41,793 nt of DNA from Bacteroidaceae bacterium (GTDB lineage: Bacteria > Bacteroidota > Bacteroidia > Bacteroidales > Bacteroidaceae). Shown here piece after piece: positions 30,499-39,392 of the stretch. The notes beneath the pieces were generated by a model that did not search any database, had not been told where the DNA came from, and saw only the letters and a program-made list of their open reading frames with translations. The position numbers and the translations under genes are program-made. Numbering within the stretch: the first letter of the stretch is position 1; every line of letters begins with the position of its first letter. The stretch is taken from contig JAFUWG010000043.1 of NCBI GenBank assembly GCA_017483605.1, positions 1 to 41,793 on the forward strand, written 5' to 3'.

Positions 30499-31228
30499 CC
30501 GCCGACTCGGCATCTCTCTGGGCATCAACCTTTTGCCTTCCGACGGCAAGTGCTGTTCGTTCGACTGCATCTACTGCGAATGTGGCTTCAACCACGACTT
30601 TGTGCCCAAGCAGAAACTGCCCACCCGCGAGGAGGTACGAACAGCCCTTGAGGCTCAACTCCAGAAAATGCAGCAAGAGGGCGTCACTCCCGATGTCTTC
30701 ACGTTTGCCGGCAATGGCGAGCCGACCCTCAACCCTCATTTCCCCGAGATTATCGACGACACGCTCGCCCTGCGTGACCAATATTTCCCCAACGCCAAGG
30801 TGAGCGTCTTGACCAACGCTGTCCAAAGTCTGCGTCAACCCGTGTTCGATGCCCTCTGCAAAGTGGACAACAACATTTGCAAACTCGACACCATCTCACC
30901 CGACTACATTGCCCAGGTTGACCGTCCCAACGGCAACTACGACGTGCAGAAAATCATTGCCCGCCTGAAAGAGTTTGGCAATCGCTGCATCATCCAGACG
31001 ATGTTCATGAAGGGAGAGTTTGGAGGCAAATCGGTGGACAACACAGGCGAAGCATTTGTCGAGCCGTGGTTGCAAGCCGTCAAAGAGATACAGCCACGCG
31101 AGGTGATGATATACACCATCGACCGCGAGACCCCTGCCCACCACCTGAAAAAAGCATCGCCAGCAGAACTGGATGCCATCGGCGAACGGGTGCGGCAGTT
31201 GGGATTGGCTTGTTCCGTCGCCTATTGA
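30455..31228 (+). CDS. Radical SAM protein
   Basis: The product has 257 residues. The radical SAM cluster motif is Cys34-x3-Cys38-x2-Cys41 in CCSFDCIYCECG, preceded by the family-specific GPIHSRRLGISLGINLLP. FAGNGEPTLNPHF and VLTNAVQSL follow the usual SAM-barrel pattern. It is a stand-alone short radical SAM enzyme, reaction unknown; similar proteins are often annotated only as 'radical SAM protein'. The start at 30455 is supported because GPxxSRRLG sits about ten residues from the N-terminus in the family. This makes a 44-base overlap with the upstream gene in a different frame. Confidence 0.9.
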   Translation: MTIIFPSPIFGPIHSRRLGISLGINLLPSDGKCCSFDCIYCECGFNHDFVPKQKLPTREEVRTALEAQLQKMQQEGVTPDVFTFAGNGEPTLNPHFPEIIDDTLALRDQYFPNAKVSVLTNAVQSLRQPVFDALCKVDNNICKLDTISPDYIAQVDRPNGNYDVQKIIARLKEFGNRCIIQTMFMKGEFGGKSVDNTGEAFVEPWLQAVKEIQPREVMIYTIDRETPAHHLKKASPAELDAIGERVRQLGLACSVAY

Positions 31229-31258
31229 GAGGTGTCCTCTGAATAGGTTCCCTCGAAG

Positions 31259-31339
31259 CCTCTAAAGTGGTCTGAGTCACACCGCCTCGGCGGTCTGAGT
31301 CACACCACTTGGGCGGTCTGAGTCAGACCACTTTTGAGG
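31259..31339. repeat. Three 23-bp palindromic units forming a long hairpin
   Basis: GGTCTGAGTCA starts at 31269, 31292 and 31315, exactly 23 bases apart. The outer arms CCTCTAAAGTGGTCTGAGTCA (31259-31279, two mismatches) and TGAGTCAGACCACTTTTGAGG (31319-31339) are inverted copies; the 3' arm is followed by TCTTTTCTG. It lies between the radical SAM gene and the sirtuin gene and may act as a terminator. Confidence 0.75.
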
Positions 31340-31382
31340 TCTTTTCTGTCAGTATCTTTTATCAACCCCAATACCATCCAAC

Positions 31383-32087
31383 ATGAAAAACTTAGTATTC
31401 CTTACCGGTGCAGGAATGTCGGCAGAAAGCGGCATCAGCACCTTCCGCGACAGCGGTGGCCTCTGGGAGCAGTATCCCGTGGAGGCAGTGGCAAGCATCC
31501 AAGGCTATGAACGTGACCCCGAACTGGTGCAGAAGTTCTACAACGAGCGTCGGGCACAACTGAGCAGCGTGGTTCCGAACGAGGGGCACAAACTGGTGGC
31601 AAGCCTGGAGGACAAGTTCCACGTGACGGTCGTGACCCAGAATGTGGACGACCTGCATGAGCGTGCTGGCTCCAAGCACATCATCCACCTGCACGGCGAA
31701 CTGATGAAGGCGACATCGAGCCGCAACCCCAACGACCCCGACTGCATCGTCACCCTCCCCGAAGACAACCCCGTCATCCAGATGGGCGATAAGGCGAAGG
31801 ACGGAAGCCAACTGCGCCCCTTCATCGTGTGGTTTGGCGAGAGTGTGCCCATGATTGAGCCCGCCATTGCCGAGGTGAGCAAGGCAGACATTCTGGTGGT
31901 CATCGGCACGTCGCTCAACGTCTATCCCGCTGCGGGACTGCTCAACTTCACCAACGCCCACTGCAAAATCTACCTCATCGACCCCAAACCTGTGCCTTAC
32001 GACCCCAGCCTCGGCATCCGCCACATCATGAAAGGTGCCAGCGAGGGCATGAAGGAACTTTGCGAGATTCTGAACGAGGAAAAGTAA
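31383..32087 (+). CDS. Sirtuin-type NAD-dependent protein deacylase
   Basis: The product has 234 residues. GAGMSAESGISTFRDSGGLW binds NAD, TQNVDDLHERAG (85-96) forms the next conserved loop, and His104 in HLHGE is the catalytic base. Tyr53 and Arg56 (FYNERR) form the Y-x-x-R pair typical of class III sirtuins (SIRT5/CobB) that remove succinyl or malonyl groups. The four zinc cysteines usual for sirtuins are absent; between HLHGE and FIVWFGE is a loop with TSSRNPNDPDCIV and PEDNP instead. This zinc-less form recurs in Bacteroidota as far as I recall. It is a cytoplasmic single gene between two repeat-bearing intervals. Confidence 0.9.
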   Translation: MKNLVFLTGAGMSAESGISTFRDSGGLWEQYPVEAVASIQGYERDPELVQKFYNERRAQLSSVVPNEGHKLVASLEDKFHVTVVTQNVDDLHERAGSKHIIHLHGELMKATSSRNPNDPDCIVTLPEDNPVIQMGDKAKDGSQLRPFIVWFGESVPMIEPAIAEVSKADILVVIGTSLNVYPAAGLLNFTNAHCKIYLIDPKPVPYDPSLGIRHIMKGASEGMKELCEILNEEK

Positions 32088-32236
32088 AAATTGCGATGAA
32101 GCGAGAACAAAAGAAAACACGTTTTCATTTTGTCAAGCGTGAGCAATTTATGCAAAAGTAAAGGCAAATTAGTCTTAATATCCTATAAAATCCGTTAAAA
32201 TAGGGCGTATCCCTTCGTAGATGCAAAAAATGTTCG

Positions 32237-32244
32237 TAATTTTG
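32237..32244 (+). promoter_or_regulatory. -7 box before the DUF6242 lipoprotein gene
   Basis: TAATTTTG lies 33 bases before the ATG at 32277. The -33 element is not clear. It probably begins the envelope run down to murI, since later gaps are short. Confidence 0.5.
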
Positions 32245-32276
32245 CCGAGAATTTATACATTGGCTTATTGCGGAAA

Positions 32277-33659
32277 ATGAGAAAAACATATATCAAACAG
32301 ACCTTTTACAGTGTGGCAGTGCTGGTTTTGGCACTGCTTACCTGTGTGTCTTGTATCAAAGATGACGAAACGGAAACGGCGCCAGAAAGTGCCATCCTTT
32401 CGTTCTCGGTGAGCAGCATCACCAGTTCTGTCATCACGAAAAAATACGACAGTTCGGGCAATGCGACCGACACGGTGGTGTCGAAAACCATCAACGGAAG
32501 CGACATCTACTTCAACATTGACCAGGTGAACGGTCACATCTCCAACGTGGACTCCCTGCCCAACTGGGTGGACTTGACTCGTGTGGTACCGACCTTCACG
32601 TGCTACGGCAGCGTGTTTGGCAAGGTGGTGGCAGGCGACGAGACCTACTATATGCTCACTTCGGGCAGCGACTCGATTGACTTCAGCAAGACGGTGGAAC
32701 TGGTTTGCATCTCCACCGATGGAGAGTCGAGCAAGCACTACACGGTGGACATCTACAAGCACGTCAATGCGACCGACACACTGGAATGGAAGTCCATCAC
32801 GTCAGACCTTTCCATCAGCGGGCAATGCAAGTTGTACGTGGCTGACGAAAGGGTTTACGCCTTTGCCCAAAATGCGGAAGGAGAGGACGTGGTGACCTTT
32901 GCCCAAGGCAACGCGGCTGCCTACCGCCAACCCGTCTATGATGCCACCACATGGAGCACCCCTGTCTCCATTCCTGTGGAGAGCGGTTCGGTCGTGCTGT
33001 TCGACGGCAACTTCTACGGACGAGGCACGGACGGCTACCTCTACCGTGCGAAACCAGAACAACTGGCAGCCACCTGGACGAAGGTTTCTGGCCAACCCAT
33101 CGAACGCTTGTTGGCCGCCGACGAATATTACCTTTACGCGTATGACGGGACGGCCATCATCGGCACTTCCGACCTAAACACGTGGACGGTGCAAGGTACG
33201 GCAAACCTCGACAAACTGCCCGAAACGTCGGTCAACTCGTTCGCCTACACATCGAACACCAACAGCACGATTCAAGTGGCTGTCATGACGGGATTGTCAA
33301 GCAACGACACCCGGCACGGAGTGGCTTGGTACAAGATGACATCGCCCGATGACAACATCAACCAGCCGTGGTCTTACATAGAAGTGACGCTCGACAATCC
33401 ATACGGGCTGCCACATCTTGACCACCTGAGTGTCACCCGCTATAACGATGCACTCTATGCCATCGGCTCGGAAGCAGGGGCGTATGAATACCTCTACCGC
33501 TCGGACGACAACGGCATCACGTGGCATCCACAGACAGAGATGTATCCTCTGCCAGCCGACCTTGACGCAGCCAACGGGGCAGCAAGCATCACGACGGTGG
33601 GCAACAGCCTCTGGATTATACAGGAAAACGGAAAGATATGGCAAGGCTCTATACGATAA
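32277..33659 (+). CDS. DUF6242-type lipoprotein with beta-propeller-like repeats
   Basis: The product has 460 residues. A hydrophobic signal (TFYSVAVLVLALLTCVSC) ends in a lipobox Cys followed by IKDDE. A beta-rich N-terminal domain (ILSFSVSSITSSVITKKYD ... SNVDSLPNWVDLTRVVPTFT) is followed by propeller-like strands with aromatic/Asp pairs (YDGTAIIGTSDLNTWTVQ, YRSDDNGITWHPQTEM, GNSLWIIQENGKIWQG). The start at 32277 is an ATG; TTG at 32268 is less likely. Its end overlaps the next gene by 22 bases. The function is unknown; it is probably exposed at the outer membrane. Confidence 0.8.
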   Translation: MRKTYIKQTFYSVAVLVLALLTCVSCIKDDETETAPESAILSFSVSSITSSVITKKYDSSGNATDTVVSKTINGSDIYFNIDQVNGHISNVDSLPNWVDLTRVVPTFTCYGSVFGKVVAGDETYYMLTSGSDSIDFSKTVELVCISTDGESSKHYTVDIYKHVNATDTLEWKSITSDLSISGQCKLYVADERVYAFAQNAEGEDVVTFAQGNAAAYRQPVYDATTWSTPVSIPVESGSVVLFDGNFYGRGTDGYLYRAKPEQLAATWTKVSGQPIERLLAADEYYLYAYDGTAIIGTSDLNTWTVQGTANLDKLPETSVNSFAYTSNTNSTIQVAVMTGLSSNDTRHGVAWYKMTSPDDNINQPWSYIEVTLDNPYGLPHLDHLSVTRYNDALYAIGSEAGAYEYLYRSDDNGITWHPQTEMYPLPADLDAANGAASITTVGNSLWIIQENGKIWQGSIR

Positions 33660-34300
33660 TCGCCGCCCTACTCTTCGCCACGGGGCTGAAGGCTCAAGAA
33701 CTGGAGTATGCCTTGGAACTCGGTGCGATGGCTGGTCCCAGTTTCTACATGGGCGATGCCAACCTGAACGGATTCTACAAGAACGTGACGATGGCAGGCG
33801 GACTGATGGGCAGATACAACATCAACCCACGCATGGCGCTGAAGTTTGACCTCGGCTATGGCAGCGTGAAAGGCAATGCCCTGAAGGGGAAAAACTGGTT
33901 CCCGATGGAATGGGACAAAGAGTGGGAGTTTAACAACTCGCTCGTGGATCTCGGCTGCCAATACGAACTCAGTTTCTGGGGCTATGGCACGGGCAACAGT
34001 TACAAGGGGCACAAACGCCTCACGCCATACATCCAACTGGGATTGGGCTTTACCTACTGCAACGATGCCTTGACCATGAACATACCGATAGGATTCGGCA
34101 TTAAGTATAAATTCAGACCTCGCTGGAACGTCGGCATCGATTGGAGTATGCGGTTCTCTATGAGCGACAAACTGGACGGCATCGAAGACCCCTACCGCAC
34201 CCAAAGCGGATTCCTCAAAAACAAGGACAGTTACTCGTGGACGATGGTATATATCTCCTACGACCTCTGCCCCAAATACCGCAAATGTAACAACGATTAG
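33638..34300 (+). CDS. DUF6089-type outer membrane beta-barrel protein
   Basis: The product has 220 residues. A signal peptide (MARLYTIIAALLFATGLKAQ) is followed by a barrel of alternating strands starting YALELGAMAGPSFYMGDANL and ending SYSWTMVYISYDLCPK. Proteins of this family often precede uppS and bamA in Bacteroidota, as they do here, which links it to outer membrane assembly by context only. The start lies inside the upstream gene (22-base overlap), and the signal peptide would be lost with any later start. Confidence 0.8.
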   Translation: MARLYTIIAALLFATGLKAQELEYALELGAMAGPSFYMGDANLNGFYKNVTMAGGLMGRYNINPRMALKFDLGYGSVKGNALKGKNWFPMEWDKEWEFNNSLVDLGCQYELSFWGYGTGNSYKGHKRLTPYIQLGLGFTYCNDALTMNIPIGFGIKYKFRPRWNVGIDWSMRFSMSDKLDGIEDPYRTQSGFLKNKDSYSWTMVYISYDLCPKYRKCNND

Positions 34301-34340
34301 AGAGAGTTAGAAGCCTCTGAAAATAAAAAATTGCAAGCCA

Positions 34341-35081
34341 ATGTATAAAGAACAAGTAGATATGACCCGTGTGCCACGCCATGTGGCAATCATCATGGAC
34401 GGCAACGGACGCTGGGCACAGGCTCGCGGCAAAGAACGCACATACGGACATCAAGAGGGTGCCGAACGTGTACACGACATCATGACTGCCGCGGTGAACC
34501 TCGGTATCGACTACCTGACACTCTATACATTCTCTACCGAAAACTGGAACCGCCCAGAGGCAGAGATTGCCGCCTTGATGGCATTGCTGTTGAAGCATCT
34601 GGAAGAAGAACTCTTCATGAAGAAGAACGCTCGCTTCCGTGTCATCGGCGAAATCGAGCGGTTGCCCAAGGTTGTGCAGGATGCCTGCCACTATCTGGAG
34701 GAAAGAACCCGACAGAACACGGGCACTTGCATGGTGCTGGCACTCAGTTACTCGTCGAAGTGGGAAATCACCAACGCCGTGAAGCAAATCGCCGAGCAGG
34801 TGAAGGCGGGAGAAATTGCCCCGGAGGACATCACCGACAAGACTATCGATGCACACCTTGCCACGAACTTCATGCCTGACCCCGAACTGATGATTCGCAC
34901 AGGCGGCGAAGAGCGACTGAGCAACTACCTGCTGTGGCAGTGTGCTTATTCGGAGTTCTATTTCACAGAGACTTATTGGCCCGACTTCAAGGAGGAGGAC
35001 CTCTGCAAAGCCATTGTTGACTATCAGGGCCGCCAACGCCGATTTGGCAAGACGGGTGAACAGGTTACCGAGAAAAAATAA
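34341..35081 (+). CDS. uppS: Undecaprenyl diphosphate synthase (isoprenyl transferase)
   Basis: The product has 246 residues. It makes the C55 carrier lipid for peptidoglycan and surface polysaccharides from farnesyl and isopentenyl diphosphates. [17 protein letters not shown] carries the catalytic Asp20 and the diphosphate-binding loop, [15 protein letters not shown] follows, and [20 protein letters not shown] with [13 protein letters not shown] ends the active site. It is cytoplasmic to membrane-associated. It lies directly before bamA in the envelope run. Confidence 0.95.
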   Translation: MYKEQVDMTRVPRHVAIIMDGNGRWAQARGKERTYGHQEGAERVHDIMTAAVNLGIDYLTLYTFSTENWNRPEAEIAALMALLLKHLEEELFMKKNARFRVIGEIERLPKVVQDACHYLEERTRQNTGTCMVLALSYSSKWEITNAVKQIAEQVKAGEIAPEDITDKTIDAHLATNFMPDPELMIRTGGEERLSNYLLWQCAYSEFYFTETYWPDFKEEDLCKAIVDYQGRQRRFGKTGEQVTEKK

Positions 35082-35105
35082 CGCTACACATTATATAATA
35101 TATAC

Positions 35106-37739
35106 ATGAAGATTTTAAGGAGTTTGATGCTTTTGATGCTTGCTGCCGCCTTTGCCACCCATGCGATGGCACAGGTGCAGACAAAACCCACCGTCGTATA
35201 TGGGCAACCTCAACGGTACGAAATTGGCGGCATAGCAGTGGAAGGTGTCGATAACTATGAAGATTACATCATCATCGGACTTTCAGGACTGACCGTAGGC
35301 GAGACCATCTCCATGCCCGGTGACGAAATTACCGATGCCATCAAGCGATACTGGAAGCATGGGCTTTTCTCTACCGTAAGGATCGAGGCTGACAGCATTG
35401 TCGATGAGAAAGTGTATCTGAAGATTGTGCTTGCCACTCGCCCCCGTGTGTCGCAAATCAACATCAATGGCGTGAGGAAATCGGAGCGTGAAGACCTGGA
35501 GGAGAAGATGGGTCTGGTGAAAGGCAACCAGTTGACTCCCAACATGGTGGACAAGGCAAAGATTGTGATTAAGAAGTATCTGGACGAGAAGGGTTTCAAG
35601 AATGCGGAGGTGAATATTGTGCAGCGAGATGATTCGGTACGTTCTGACCAGATGATTGTCGATGTCAACATTGACAAGAAAGAAAAAGTGAAGGTCAATC
35701 AAATCTTCATCAGCGGTAACAAAAACTTGGCAACCAAGAAGTTCCATGGTGGATTCTTCTCGGGCGGTCTGTTGAAGAAGACAAACGAAAAGGGCTTCAA
35801 GAGTTTCTTCAAGGCAAAGAAATTTGTGGAGGAGAAGTATGAAGAAGACAAAGACCGTGTCATCGAAAAGTATAATGAGTTAGGTTTTCGCGATGCCAAC
35901 ATTTATGCAGATAGCGTGGTGGACATTGGCAACAATCTGGTCAATGTCTATCTCTACATCGACGAAGGAGACAAGTACTATGTGCGTGACATCAACTGGG
36001 TGGGTAACACCATCTTCAACACAGATGCCCTTCGAGAGTCCTTGCAGATGAAGCGTGGAGATGTGTACAACCGAAAGCACCTCAACGAACGCCTGTATCA
36101 AGATGACAACTCCATCAGCCAAGAATATTACAACAATGGCTATGTGTTTAACAATGTGAGTGATGTTGAGGTGAATGTGGACGGCGATTCCATCGACCTT
36201 GAAGTCCGCATCTACGAAGGCATACAGGCGACCATCAACAAAATCAAGATTTATGGTAACACCCGTGTGTATGAGGAGGTGATTCGTCGTGAGTTGGAGT
36301 TGAAACCTGGCGACCTGTTCAGTATGACTGCCTTCAAGGGCTCTTATCAGGACATCGCCCAGATGGGGCACTTCGACCCAGAGGCTCTGAACCCCAACGA
36401 ATGGGTGAAACCTGACCGCACGACAGGCACTGTTGACCTGAATATTGGATTGACCCCCAAAGCAAGTGACCAGATTGAGTTCTCGCTGGGTTGGGGACAG
36501 ACGGGTATCATTGGAAAGGTGGGTCTGAAATTCACCAACTTCTCCATGCGTAACCTCATCGGCAAGAACCGCAACCACCGAGGCATCATCCCTCAAGGCG
36601 ATGGTCAGGAGTTTGAAATCAGTGCTTCGACCAATGGTTCTTACTACCAATCTTACAGCATCTCCTTCCTTGACCCCTGGTTCGGCAGAAAACGTCCTAA
36701 CCAGTTGTCTGTCAGTGCGTTCTTCTCACGTCAGACGGACATCAGTAGCAGTTATTACAATAGTGCCTACTACAACAACTATTACTCGATGCTCTATGGT
36801 GTCGGCAACTACAACAGCAGTTACTACAACAACTACTCCAGTTACTACGACCCTGATAAGTACATCGAACTGTTTGGCTTGAGCGTCGGCTTTGGTAAGC
36901 ACCTCACATGGCCTGACAATCGTTTCAACTTTATGGCAACACTCGGTTACACACGCTACATGATGAAAGACTGGGAATATTTCATCATCCAGAACGGTAA
37001 CTGTAACGATATCAACCTGACACTCAACCTGACTCGCCGCTCAATCGACAACCCCATCTTCCCACGAAGCGGTTCTGACATCAGTGCGTCCGTGTCGTTC
37101 ACTCCGCCTTACTCGCTCTTCGACAACGTGGATTACGAGCACATGGCAACAGACCCTTACAATGCCAACTACCAAAACGACATCGGTCGCAAACACCGTT
37201 GGATTGAGTACCACAAATGGAAGTTCAACTCCAAGTTCTATACCCCGCTGTCAGGAACCAACAAATGTTTTGTGCTGATGACTCGTTTCGACTTCGGTAT
37301 CCTCGGACACTACAACAAATACAAGAAATCTCCATTCGGAACCTTCTACATGGGCGGTGACGGTATGTCGGGCTACTCCTACACCTACTACTCTGAGACC
37401 ATCGGTCTGCGTGGTTACGACAACGGAGCACTCACTCAGGGCTTCAATGGCTATGGCTATGCTTATGACCGCATGACCTTGGAACTTCGTTACCCGCTGA
37501 TGCTCAACGGCTCAACCAACATCTATGCACTGGCATTTGTAGAAGGTGGTAACACGTGGCCTGAAGTGAAACAATTTAACCCCTTTGACATGAAGCGTTC
37601 TGCCGGTGTCGGTGTCCGCATCTTCCTTCCAATGGTCGGCATGATGGGTATCGACTGGGCTTACGGTTTCGACAAAATCAATGGTTCTAGCCGATATAGC
37701 GGAAGCCAATTCCACTTCGTGCTCGGCCAAGAGTTCTAA
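35106..37739 (+). CDS. bamA: BamA outer membrane assembly factor
   Basis: The product has 877 residues. The signal peptide (MKILRSLMLLMLAAAFATHA ... AQ) is followed by POTRA domains (for example IGGIAVEGVDNYEDYIII, RVSQININGVRKSEREDL, KVNQIFISGNKNL, YVRDINWVGNTIFNTDAL, TINKIKIYGNTRVYEEVI), five in number as is typical, and then an Omp85 barrel with the family glycine pattern (GYDNGALTQGFNGYG ... ELRYPLM) ending in aromatic HFVLGQEF. A Tyr/Asn/Ser-rich extracellular loop (SSYYNSAYYNNYYSML, about residues 545-590) is unusual in composition. It inserts outer membrane proteins; the OmpH chaperones that deliver them follow directly. Confidence 0.95.
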   Translation: MKILRSLMLLMLAAAFATHAMAQVQTKPTVVYGQPQRYEIGGIAVEGVDNYEDYIIIGLSGLTVGETISMPGDEITDAIKRYWKHGLFSTVRIEADSIVDEKVYLKIVLATRPRVSQININGVRKSEREDLEEKMGLVKGNQLTPNMVDKAKIVIKKYLDEKGFKNAEVNIVQRDDSVRSDQMIVDVNIDKKEKVKVNQIFISGNKNLATKKFHGGFFSGGLLKKTNEKGFKSFFKAKKFVEEKYEEDKDRVIEKYNELGFRDANIYADSVVDIGNNLVNVYLYIDEGDKYYVRDINWVGNTIFNTDALRESLQMKRGDVYNRKHLNERLYQDDNSISQEYYNNGYVFNNVSDVEVNVDGDSIDLEVRIYEGIQATINKIKIYGNTRVYEEVIRRELELKPGDLFSMTAFKGSYQDIAQMGHFDPEALNPNEWVKPDRTTGTVDLNIGLTPKASDQIEFSLGWGQTGIIGKVGLKFTNFSMRNLIGKNRNHRGIIPQGDGQEFEISASTNGSYYQSYSISFLDPWFGRKRPNQLSVSAFFSRQTDISSSYYNSAYYNNYYSMLYGVGNYNSSYYNNYSSYYDPDKYIELFGLSVGFGKHLTWPDNRFNFMATLGYTRYMMKDWEYFIIQNGNCNDINLTLNLTRRSIDNPIFPRSGSDISASVSFTPPYSLFDNVDYEHMATDPYNANYQNDIGRKHRWIEYHKWKFNSKFYTPLSGTNKCFVLMTRFDFGILGHYNKYKKSPFGTFYMGGDGMSGYSYTYYSETIGLRGYDNGALTQGFNGYGYAYDRMTLELRYPLMLNGSTNIYALAFVEGGNTWPEVKQFNPFDMKRSAGVGVRIFLPMVGMMGIDWAYGFDKINGSSRYSGSQFHFVLGQEF

Positions 37740-37750
37740 ACAAAGAATCA

Positions 37751-38275
37751 ATGAAAAAAGCAATGAAAAAGTATCTATTAACCCTTATGGTGCTTGTGGC
37801 TTCGACGGCTGCCCATGCACAGAAGTTCGCCCTCGTGGACATGGAGTACATCCTCAAGAATGTGCCTGCCTACGAACGTGCCAATGAACAACTCAACCAG
37901 GTTTCCAAGAAATGGGAAGGTGAAGTAACCGCTCTCCTCAACGAAGCAGAAACGCTCTACAAGAAATACCAATCAGAATCGGTATTCCTTTCTGATGCTC
38001 AGAAGACGAAAGCCGAGGAAGCCATCATGGCAAAAGAAAAAGAGGCAAGCGATCTGAAGAAAAAATACTTTGGCAGCGAAGGAGAACTCTACAAAAAACG
38101 CCAAAGCCTTCTCGCACCGATACAGGACGAGATTTACAATGCGGTCAAGGACATCAGCGACCAGAAAGGTTATCAACTGGTGCTCGACCGTGCCTCTGGT
38201 GGCAACATCATTTTTGCGTCACCCAAGATTGACATTAGTGAAGAGGTGTTGCAGAAACTGGGTTATGCCAACTAA
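37751..38275 (+). CDS. ompH: OmpH/Skp-family periplasmic chaperone, first of three
   Basis: The product has 174 residues with a signal peptide (MKKAMKKYLLTLMVLVASTA ... HAQ). The mature start KFALVDMEYILKNVPAYERA is the Skp/OmpH signature, followed by a long coiled coil of Glu/Lys-rich heptads and a C-terminal beta strand region (GYQLVLDRASGGNIIFASPK). It would hold unfolded outer membrane proteins in the periplasm for BamA. A second in-frame ATG at 37763 is possible. It starts 11 bases after the bamA stop. Confidence 0.9.
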   Translation: MKKAMKKYLLTLMVLVASTAAHAQKFALVDMEYILKNVPAYERANEQLNQVSKKWEGEVTALLNEAETLYKKYQSESVFLSDAQKTKAEEAIMAKEKEASDLKKKYFGSEGELYKKRQSLLAPIQDEIYNAVKDISDQKGYQLVLDRASGGNIIFASPKIDISEEVLQKLGYAN

Positions 38276-38326
38276 CCCCCTTTATCATCAAAACAAATTA
38301 ACCATCAATAAACAGATTTAAACAAA

Positions 38327-38818
38327 ATGAAAAAGATTATTTTTGCGATGCTCTTGGCACTGCCAATGACCATGTTCGCACAAAAGATTGGACACGTAAA
38401 CATCGACGCTGTGGCTCAAGGTATGCCCGAAACTGCAGCACTCCAGACAGAAATCCAGAATCTGCAGAAGCAATTCCAGGACGAGTTGCAGCGTAAGCAG
38501 AGCGACATTCAAGCCAAGGCTGATGCCTACGACAAGGAGAAAGCAACCCTCTCTGAAACACTCCGCACCTACCGTGAGCAAGAACTGCAGAAAGCATACG
38601 AGGAGTACCAGCAGTTTGGTCAGACCAGCGAGCAAGAGTTGCAGAAAGTCTATCAGACCAAGATGAGTGAGATTCAGGAGAAAATCATGAAGGCAGTAGA
38701 AGAAGTGGGAGCCGCAGGTTCATACACCTATATCCTCCCCGCTGCAGGTATCGCCTTCATCGGCAGTGGAGCAAACGACATCACCGACCAAGTAAAGGCA
38801 AAGGTTGGTGCTAAGTAA
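38327..38818 (+). CDS. ompH: OmpH/Skp-family periplasmic chaperone, second of three
   Basis: The product has 163 residues with a signal peptide (MKKIIFAMLLALPMTMFAQ) and the mature start KIGHVNIDAVAQGMPET, which fits the Skp family (I-D-x-V pattern), then a Gln/Glu-rich coiled coil and a C-terminal beta part (TYILPAAGIAFIGSG). It is close in plan to the previous gene but distinct in sequence, so the duplication is old. The 51-base gap upstream is AT-rich with no clear promoter. Confidence 0.9.
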   Translation: MKKIIFAMLLALPMTMFAQKIGHVNIDAVAQGMPETAALQTEIQNLQKQFQDELQRKQSDIQAKADAYDKEKATLSETLRTYREQELQKAYEEYQQFGQTSEQELQKVYQTKMSEIQEKIMKAVEEVGAAGSYTYILPAAGIAFIGSGANDITDQVKAKVGAK

Positions 38819-38828
38819 TGAAACACGT

Positions 38829-39392
38829 ATGAAGTACATATACACCTTGATAGCACTGTTTGCTTGTGCTGGCTCCTTGTCAGCACAAGAAACAGTGCCT
38901 TCTGTTTCCACAGAGATACCCAAGCAAGTCATCATCCAGGCACAACACTTCGGCTACCTCTCTTACAACGACGTGCTCCATGCCATGCCCGAATATCAGC
39001 AGGCAATGAAGAGCCTCGAGGAGTTGAAAAACACCTATGACCAAGAAATGACACGTGCCGAGCAGGACTTCTCCAAAAAGTTTGCAGAATACATCGATGG
39101 CCAGAAGTCTTTCCCCGAAAACATCATGCTCAAGCGTCAGAAAGAACTGCAGCAGTTGATGGAGCAGAGTATGCAGTTCAAGAAAGAGGCGCAGGAACTC
39201 CTCACCCAAGCCGAAGCAGAACTGATGGCACCTCTCCACAACAAACTGAAAGATGCCATCAGTGCCGTCGGCAAGAGCCGCAACTATGCCTACGTGCTCA
39301 ACACCGACGCCAATGCCTACCCATACATCAGCGGTGAAGGTGAGGCAGAAAACTGCACCGACGCCGTGTTGACCCAACTCGGCATCAAATAA
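38829..39392 (+). CDS. ompH: OmpH/Skp-family protein, third of three
   Basis: The product has 187 residues from the ATG at 38829, which gives a signal peptide (MKYIYTLIALFACAGSLSAQ); a start further upstream would read into the previous gene. After a short linker (ETVPSVSTEIPKQVIIQAQH) come FGYLSYNDVLHAMPEYQQAM and a coiled coil. It is more diverged than the first two and may have a specialised client or partner. It ends exactly before the murI start codon. Confidence 0.85.
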   Translation: MKYIYTLIALFACAGSLSAQETVPSVSTEIPKQVIIQAQHFGYLSYNDVLHAMPEYQQAMKSLEELKNTYDQEMTRAEQDFSKKFAEYIDGQKSFPENIMLKRQKELQQLMEQSMQFKKEAQELLTQAEAELMAPLHNKLKDAISAVGKSRNYAYVLNTDANAYPYISGEGEAENCTDAVLTQLGIK

